This document shows, in pieces, positions 6,812-10,400 of a DNA stretch of 10,400 nucleotides. Made by a program: the position numbers and the translations under genes. The stretch spans positions 1 to 10,400 of the forward strand of contig JBFWMP010000101.1 of NCBI GenBank assembly GCA_050251575.1. The letters run 5' to 3'. Source of the DNA: X23 sp050251575 (GTDB lineage Bacteria > Bacillota > Clostridia > SK-Y3). The notes below the pieces were generated by a model. It worked only from the letters and a program-made list of their open reading frames with translations. It was not told the origin of the DNA and did not search any database. Position 1 is the first letter of the stretch, and each line of letters opens with the position of its first letter.

Positions 6812-6829
6812 TGGTACAATTAATTACCA
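6812..6829 (+). repeat. Short inverted repeat in hag leader
   Basis: TGGTA (6812-6816) and TACCA (6825-6829) are complementary and flank an 8-nt AT-rich spacer. The stem is weak. It lies 7 nt after the 14-bp palindrome and may form a second small leader hairpin. Confidence 0.3.
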
Positions 6830-6872
6830 ATTTAGAGCGGAGAAGAAAGGACTGTTTGTTGAGATAATAAGA

Positions 6873-6903
6873 ATTCTCAATTCTCAATTCTCAATTCTCA
6901 ATT
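6873..6903 (+). repeat. Four exact ATTCTCA heptamers
   Basis: Four head-to-tail copies of ATTCTCA (6873-6900) are followed by a partial ATT. They lie in the hag leader, ending 9 nt before the CsrA-type hairpin. Reverse-complement, degenerate versions occur before flgK at 439-459. The repeat lies outside coding sequence, so copy-number changes would alter leader length, not a reading frame. Confidence 0.85.
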
Positions 6904-6912
6904 AAAAAAAAG

Positions 6913-6926
6913 GGTCATGGATGACC
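6913..6926 (+). promoter_or_regulatory. CsrA-binding hairpin in hag leader (upstream site)
   Basis: GGTCA (6913-6917) pairs perfectly with TGACC (6922-6926). The GGA (6919-6921) is in the loop; with the closing A-U opened the loop reads AUGGAU, matching the ANGGA preference of CsrA. It lies 22 nt (GGA to GGA) upstream of a second GGA in the hag ribosome binding site, an arrangement like the two-site hag leader of B. subtilis. Confidence 0.75.
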
Positions 6927-6937
6927 ATATTAAAAAT

Positions 6938-6947
6938 CAAGGAGGAG
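6938..6947 (+). promoter_or_regulatory. hag ribosome binding site overlapping second CsrA site
   Basis: CAAGGAGGAG contains a strong Shine-Dalgarno GGAGG (6941-6945), 8 nt before the ATG at 6954. The same bases contain AAGGA, a CsrA core motif. CsrA bound here and at the upstream hairpin would cover the ribosome site. This element also fixes the hag start, because the in-frame ATG at 6921 lies upstream of it. Confidence 0.7.
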
Positions 6948-6953
6948 TTATTT

Positions 6954-7796
6954 ATGAGAATTAACAACAACTTAATGGCATTAAACACCCATCGTCAATT
7001 GGGTATGACAACGGATTCTTCAGCAAGATCAACTGAAAAATTGTCCTCGGGCTACAGAATTAACAGAGCAGGTGATGACGCTGCCGGTCTTTCTATCTCA
7101 GAAAAAATGAGAGGTCAGATCAGAGGTTTAAATCAAGCTTCTAGAAATGCTCAGGATGGCATTTCACTTATTCAAACAGCTGAAGGTGCATTGAATGAAA
7201 CACATGCAATACTACAACGTATGCGTGAGCTGGTGGTTCAAGGCGGTAACCTTGCTACAAATGAAAGCGAAGATTTGACGGCAGTTGATAATGAAATCGA
7301 ACAGTTGGTAAAAGAAATCGATGGAATTAAAGATCGTACTGAATTTAATGGTAAGACTCTATTGAATGGAACTTATGCATCAGGGGCAGGTACATTGACA
7401 CTCCAAATAGGTGCGAATTGCGCTCAGCAATTAGACCTTAATATTGCCAATATGGGCTCAGCTTCATTAGGAGTATCAGCTGCTAGTATTGATGTGGCAA
7501 CTTTCGGGGCTGCTTCTTGCGTGAATGCTGCATTAAGCTCCATAGATGCCGCAATTAGCTCAGTTTCTTCTGAACGTTCTAAGTTAGGTGCGAGTCAAAA
7601 TCGTCTGGAACATACGATTAAGAATCTTGACAATGCTTCTGAAAACTTAACAGCAGCAGAATCAAGAGTTAGAGATGTAGATATGGCGAAAGAAATGATG
7701 GAATACAGCAAGCAAAATATTCTTCAGCAAGCTGCGCAAGCTATGCTGGCACAAGCAAATCAAGCTCCTCAAGGAGTACTTCAATTATTAAGATAG
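6954..7796 (+). CDS. hag: Flagellin
   Basis: This 280-residue flagellin is the filament subunit, exported by the flagellar type III apparatus. The N-terminal D0/D1 region has MRINNNLMALNTHRQL, EKLSSGYRINRAGDDAAGLS (28-47) and RGLNQASRNAQDGISLIQTA (57-76). QRMRELVVQ (88-96) matches the D1 segment recognised by TLR5 in many flagellins. The C-terminal D1/D0 has SERSKLGASQNRLEHTIKNL (206-225), ESRVRDVDMAKEM (236-248) and the tail APQGVLQLLR. The variable middle is minimal (about 140-185), so D2/D3 are nearly absent, as in other short Firmicutes flagellins. It is unusual in having two cysteines, Cys156 and Cys189; flagellins normally lack them. Expression is likely SigD-dependent and controlled by FliW-CsrA. 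A strong terminator follows, so it is probably monocistronic. Confidence 0.98.
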   Translation: MRINNNLMALNTHRQLGMTTDSSARSTEKLSSGYRINRAGDDAAGLSISEKMRGQIRGLNQASRNAQDGISLIQTAEGALNETHAILQRMRELVVQGGNLATNESEDLTAVDNEIEQLVKEIDGIKDRTEFNGKTLLNGTYASGAGTLTLQIGANCAQQLDLNIANMGSASLGVSAASIDVATFGAASCVNAALSSIDAAISSVSSERSKLGASQNRLEHTIKNLDNASENLTAAESRVRDVDMAKEMMEYSKQNILQQAAQAMLAQANQAPQGVLQLLR

Positions 7797-7805
7797 TCAA
7801 TCATG

Positions 7806-7845
7806 AACATATAAAGGGAAGTCTTGAGACTTCCCTTTATATGTT
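7806..7845 (+). terminator. Rho-independent terminator of hag
   Basis: A perfect 18-bp inverted repeat (7806-7823 with 7828-7845) encloses a TTGA loop, with an interior GGGAAGTC/GACTTCCC core. A T-rich stretch (TATTATTTTT, 7851-7860) follows at a short distance. It begins 9 nt after the hag stop codon, as expected for a highly expressed single-gene transcript. The stem is also symmetrical enough to stabilise the 3' end of the mRNA. Confidence 0.88.
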
Positions 7846-7886
7846 TGAAATATTATTTTTATAGAGTACTTCAATAAATATATCAA

Positions 7887-7916
7887 TTGTAGTGGATTAT
7901 TGTATAGGAATAATAT
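7887..7916 (+). promoter_or_regulatory. Weak candidate promoter for the glycosyltransferase
   Basis: TTGTAG (7887-7892) and TAATAT (7911-7916) are 18 nt apart, between the hag terminator and the next gene. Each hexamer has one or two mismatches to the sigma-A consensus. In AT-rich DNA such matches are common, so this is tentative. No SigD motif was seen in the gap. Confidence 0.3.
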
Positions 7917-7941
7917 GAAAAAGTGGTAGGAGGAGTAAACA

Positions 7942-10400
7942 ATGAAGTTAAGTATTACCATGATAGTGAAAAATGAATCAAAGCATCTCAAAAAATGTCT
8001 GGAAAGTTTATTATGTGTTCTACAAATGATAGATGCAGAGTTAATTATTGTTGATACAGGGTCAGAGGATAATACGATGGAAATTGCTAAGGCTTATACT
8101 GATAAAGCATATTTTCATCCATGGAATGGTAACTTTGCTGACATGAGAAATATAACTATAGATTATGCAACGGGTGAATGGATATTTGTTATTGATGGAG
8201 ATGAAGTAGTGGAAAATCCACATCAATTGGTCGAGTTCTTGAAGTCGAACCAGACAGATAATTACAACACTGGTGTTGTTGCAATTAAGAGCCATTTGAG
8301 TGAAGATAGCCAATCAGCTTATGAAATACATCTAGCCCCAAGATTGTTTAGAAATAGTAAAGAATTTAGATATGAAGGAGCGGTTCATGAACAGCCAAAA
8401 TTTGAACAACCAGTACTTAATGTTGGAGTACAATTATTACACTATGGATATATTTCAACAGATCCAAGGTTAATGGAGAGAAAGTTTTATAGAAATGTTG
8501 AAATTCTTAAAGCAGAGTTAGAGAAAAATCAGGAGAATATTTACTATTGGTTTCAACTTGCTCAGTCCTATGGAATGCATAAAGATTATAAAGAAGCCTT
8601 GGATGCAGTCATCAAAGCTCACGAATTAGTGAAAAATAAAAAAGCAGACAGAAACAAATATAAGTTTATATACAGTTTTCTAGCATATGCATATTATTGG
8701 AATAATGAATATAAGAAGGTTGAAGAAATATGTAAACAAGCAATAAAGATAAAAGATGGTCATTTAGATAATTACTACTTTCTGGGACATGCACAGATGA
8801 AGCTTTCTAAGGTTGAACAGGCAATAGAGAGTTTTAAGATGTATTTGAAGATACATGCAGGTTATGATAAATCCAATATTGACTTTATAGAACCAATTTA
8901 TACATTAGGGTATGTGGAAGAAGTATATGTAGGATTGGGTATTCTTTACAAAGGAAGTGAACAGTATGATCAGGCGATAGAGTATGTGAATCTGATTGAA
9001 TCGGATCAATTTATAAGCAGAGGAATGTCCACTATTGTTGATCTATATATTAAGTCAAATCAATACAATGAACTCAGAAAATATTATGAGACGAAATTAT
9101 CTGATAAAAAAGAAGATTTGATAAACCAATTTATTGCATGTATAGAAAGTGCGATGCAATCTCTAGAAAAAACTAAAAAGAGTGAACTAATTCAAGTTTT
9201 TACTGAGATTGATAATCCGTATTCTGTCTTGAATATAGTTAGATTAGAAGAACTAGATGATCATCCTATAAATGAAGAGTTGTTAAGGCGTATAGAAGCT
9301 TTAGACATTAACAGTCTTCCGGATTATTATGGCGATGTTGTATATTATCTCTTAAAAAGAGAAATTGATATTAAAAGTATTTTTCCTAATTTAAGAGAAA
9401 ACAAGTTGTTTAATCAGCTGCGTTTTTTGTCAAATAAAGATGACTTATCATCTATAATATTACGATATTTGAAGTTGCGAAAAGCAACAACAGAGAGCAA
9501 TGATTTAAGAATAAATAAATCATTTGCTAAATATGCATTGCTTCAAAATCAACTCGACAAAGATGACTATAGGTACATGCTTGATAGATACATTGAAGAT
9601 GGGACAAGATACTTGCGGGAGATATACAATCCTAAAATGATTGAAAACGAAATGATTTATGATTTAAAAGATGATGAAGATGTATTTCTGCTATATATAT
9701 ATCTGGGTCAAAATGTTAAGCACAAAAACATTACTCAATATACCCGGTATCTCAGAAAAGCTCTTAAGGCATACCCCTATATGAAGGAAGTAATAGAACT
9801 ACTATTAGAAGAAGTGAAAGAAATCGTTAATGCTAGTAAAAATAGTGCTAATGAGCAGGGCATGATAAATAAGGATACAATTAATGTGTTAATTAACCAG
9901 GGACAAACAGAGGAAGCCTTAGTTTTAATAAAAGAGTATGAAAGTGCTGGACAAAAGGACGCTGAGTTATATTCTATGGAAGCTGTTATTGCTATGATGG
10001 ACAATAGGCTAGAGGATGCTGAAGAAATATTACAAGCTGGTTTGGAGATAGATAATAATAATTGTGACTTAATATATAATGCAGCATATCTATACCAGTT
10101 AAAAGGTCAATATGAAGCCGCCATACAGTTTTATGATATAGTGTTACAAGCAACGAATGATCAGAAGATAAAAGGTGAAATAAATAGTACTCTTGAGCAG
10201 CTATATAATCATATAGACAAAAGCAGCGTTAACATGAAGAAAGACGCAGCTGTTGAATTAGACAGATATAAGAGAAGAGTAAAGGATGAGATTAAGGAAT
10301 TATTAAATAACAACCAGTTTGAGCAAAGTGGATTGTTGATTGCTGAGTATGAAAAAATCATCCCGAACGACTTGGAAATAGTGCTTTTGAAATCAACTTT
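7942..10400 (+). CDS. Family-2 glycosyltransferase with TPR repeats (3' truncated)
   Basis: The frame stays open from the ATG at 7942 to the window end, giving at least 819 residues. AGGAGG (7928-7933) lies 8 nt before the start. The N-terminal domain (about 1-190) is a GT-A fold family-2 transferase: MKLSITMIVKNESKHLKKCL start, VDTGSEDNT (37-45) for nucleotide-sugar binding, FADMRN (65-70), and the metal-binding DGDE (85-88, DxD motif). RLFRN (134-138), YEGAVHEQ (144-151) and LLHYGY (165-170) are typical of the SPBc2/SunS-like branch. TPR-like helical pairs follow, for example at 200-233, 241-270, 276-309, 675-708 and 714-736. It has no signal peptide or membrane segment, so it is cytosolic. 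Directly behind hag, it is best explained as a flagellin glycosyltransferase, as in clostridial flagellin-modification loci. The sugar and target are unknown. The gene looks more AT-rich than the flgK/flgL genes. Confidence 0.88.
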   Translation, partial: MKLSITMIVKNESKHLKKCLESLLCVLQMIDAELIIVDTGSEDNTMEIAKAYTDKAYFHPWNGNFADMRNITIDYATGEWIFVIDGDEVVENPHQLVEFLKSNQTDNYNTGVVAIKSHLSEDSQSAYEIHLAPRLFRNSKEFRYEGAVHEQPKFEQPVLNVGVQLLHYGYISTDPRLMERKFYRNVEILKAELEKNQENIYYWFQLAQSYGMHKDYKEALDAVIKAHELVKNKKADRNKYKFIYSFLAYAYYWNNEYKKVEEICKQAIKIKDGHLDNYYFLGHAQMKLSKVEQAIESFKMYLKIHAGYDKSNIDFIEPIYTLGYVEEVYVGLGILYKGSEQYDQAIEYVNLIESDQFISRGMSTIVDLYIKSNQYNELRKYYETKLSDKKEDLINQFIACIESAMQSLEKTKKSELIQVFTEIDNPYSVLNIVRLEELDDHPINEELLRRIEALDINSLPDYYGDVVYYLLKREIDIKSIFPNLRENKLFNQLRFLSNKDDLSSIILRYLKLRKATTESNDLRINKSFAKYALLQNQLDKDDYRYMLDRYIEDGTRYLREIYNPKMIENEMIYDLKDDEDVFLLYIYLGQNVKHKNITQYTRYLRKALKAYPYMKEVIELLLEEVKEIVNASKNSANEQGMINKDTINVLINQGQTEEALVLIKEYESAGQKDAELYSMEAVIAMMDNRLEDAEEILQAGLEIDNNNCDLIYNAAYLYQLKGQYEAAIQFYDIVLQATNDQKIKGEINSTLEQLYNHIDKSSVNMKKDAAVELDRYKRRVKDEIKELLNNNQFEQSGLLIAEYEKIIPNDLEIVLLKST

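Larger units (their letters stand above)
6614..6953 (+). other. csrA-hag intergenic region and hag leader
   Basis: This 340-nt stretch holds no convincing gene. In order it contains a weak inverted repeat just after csrA, an AT-rich terminator-like hairpin (6701-6731), a SigD promoter (6742-6768), a 14-bp palindrome (6791-6804), a short inverted repeat (6812-6829), four ATTCTCA heptamers (6873-6900), a CsrA-type hairpin (6913-6926) and the hag ribosome binding site (6941-6947). If transcription starts near 6775 the hag 5' leader is about 180 nt, long enough for post-transcriptional control. Confidence 0.75.

Noticed and set aside
6873..6903. CRISPR array or mobile-element end at the heptamers
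   Set aside because: The units are 7 nt with no spacers, and no transposase or target duplication is visible.
6678..6905. 75-codon open frame on the + strand between csrA and hag
   Set aside because: No ribosome binding site. It runs through the terminator hairpin, the SigD promoter and the heptamer repeat, and its C-terminus is just the translated repeat.
6921..6953. Upstream in-frame ATG for hag adding 11 residues
   Set aside because: The GGAGGAG site lies downstream of it and directs initiation at 6954, whose product begins with the canonical MRINNN.
6917..6964. 15-codon upstream reading frame overlapping the hag start
   Set aside because: Its ATG is inside the CsrA hairpin, and the only purine-rich stretch before it is too close to serve as a ribosome site.
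9777..10004. Minus-strand open frame within the glycosyltransferase gene, and similar ones at 8062-8313 and 7797-7991
   Set aside because: They lie opposite a continuous, motif-bearing coding frame or the hag terminator, and resemble no protein I recognise.

Overview
The window is a late flagellar gene cluster from a low-GC, Gram-positive, motile bacterium. The order flgN-flgK-flgL-DUF6470(yviE)-fliW-csrA-hag matches the Bacillus subtilis flgM-hag region. The AT-rich intergenic DNA, strong GGAGG ribosome binding sites and a FliW/CsrA pair rather than a proteobacterial CsrA alone point to Firmicutes, most likely Clostridia. The species cannot be named from the sequence. All genes are on the + strand.

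Layout: the 3' end of flgN (3-428), two consecutive diverged flgK genes (521-2047 and 2088-3641), flgL (3668-5044), a DUF6470/YviE-type gene (5115-5672), fliW (5867-6385) and csrA (6389-6613) only 3 nt apart, a 340-nt regulatory region, the flagellin gene hag (6954-7796) with a strong terminator, and a large family-2 glycosyltransferase with TPR repeats (7942 to beyond the window end).

How it works together: FlgN is the export chaperone for the hook-filament junction proteins FlgK and FlgL. Hag polymerises onto that junction. FliW and CsrA form the known flagellin homeostasis switch: free Hag binds FliW, which frees CsrA to block hag translation. The hag leader carries what this switch needs: a near-consensus sigma-D (SigD/FliA) promoter, a hairpin presenting AUGGAU in its loop, and a second AAGGA site inside the Shine-Dalgarno sequence. 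The terminal glycosyltransferase is probably for flagellin glycosylation, inferred from its position.

The window is mostly a recognisable flagellar locus, not a wholly new system. Points worth a second look are the tandem flgK paralogues, GGA-loop hairpins that overlap the ribosome binding sites of both flgK genes, heptanucleotide repeats in two intergenic regions in opposite orientations, a 14-bp perfect palindrome near the predicted 5' end of hag mRNA, and two cysteines in the flagellin.
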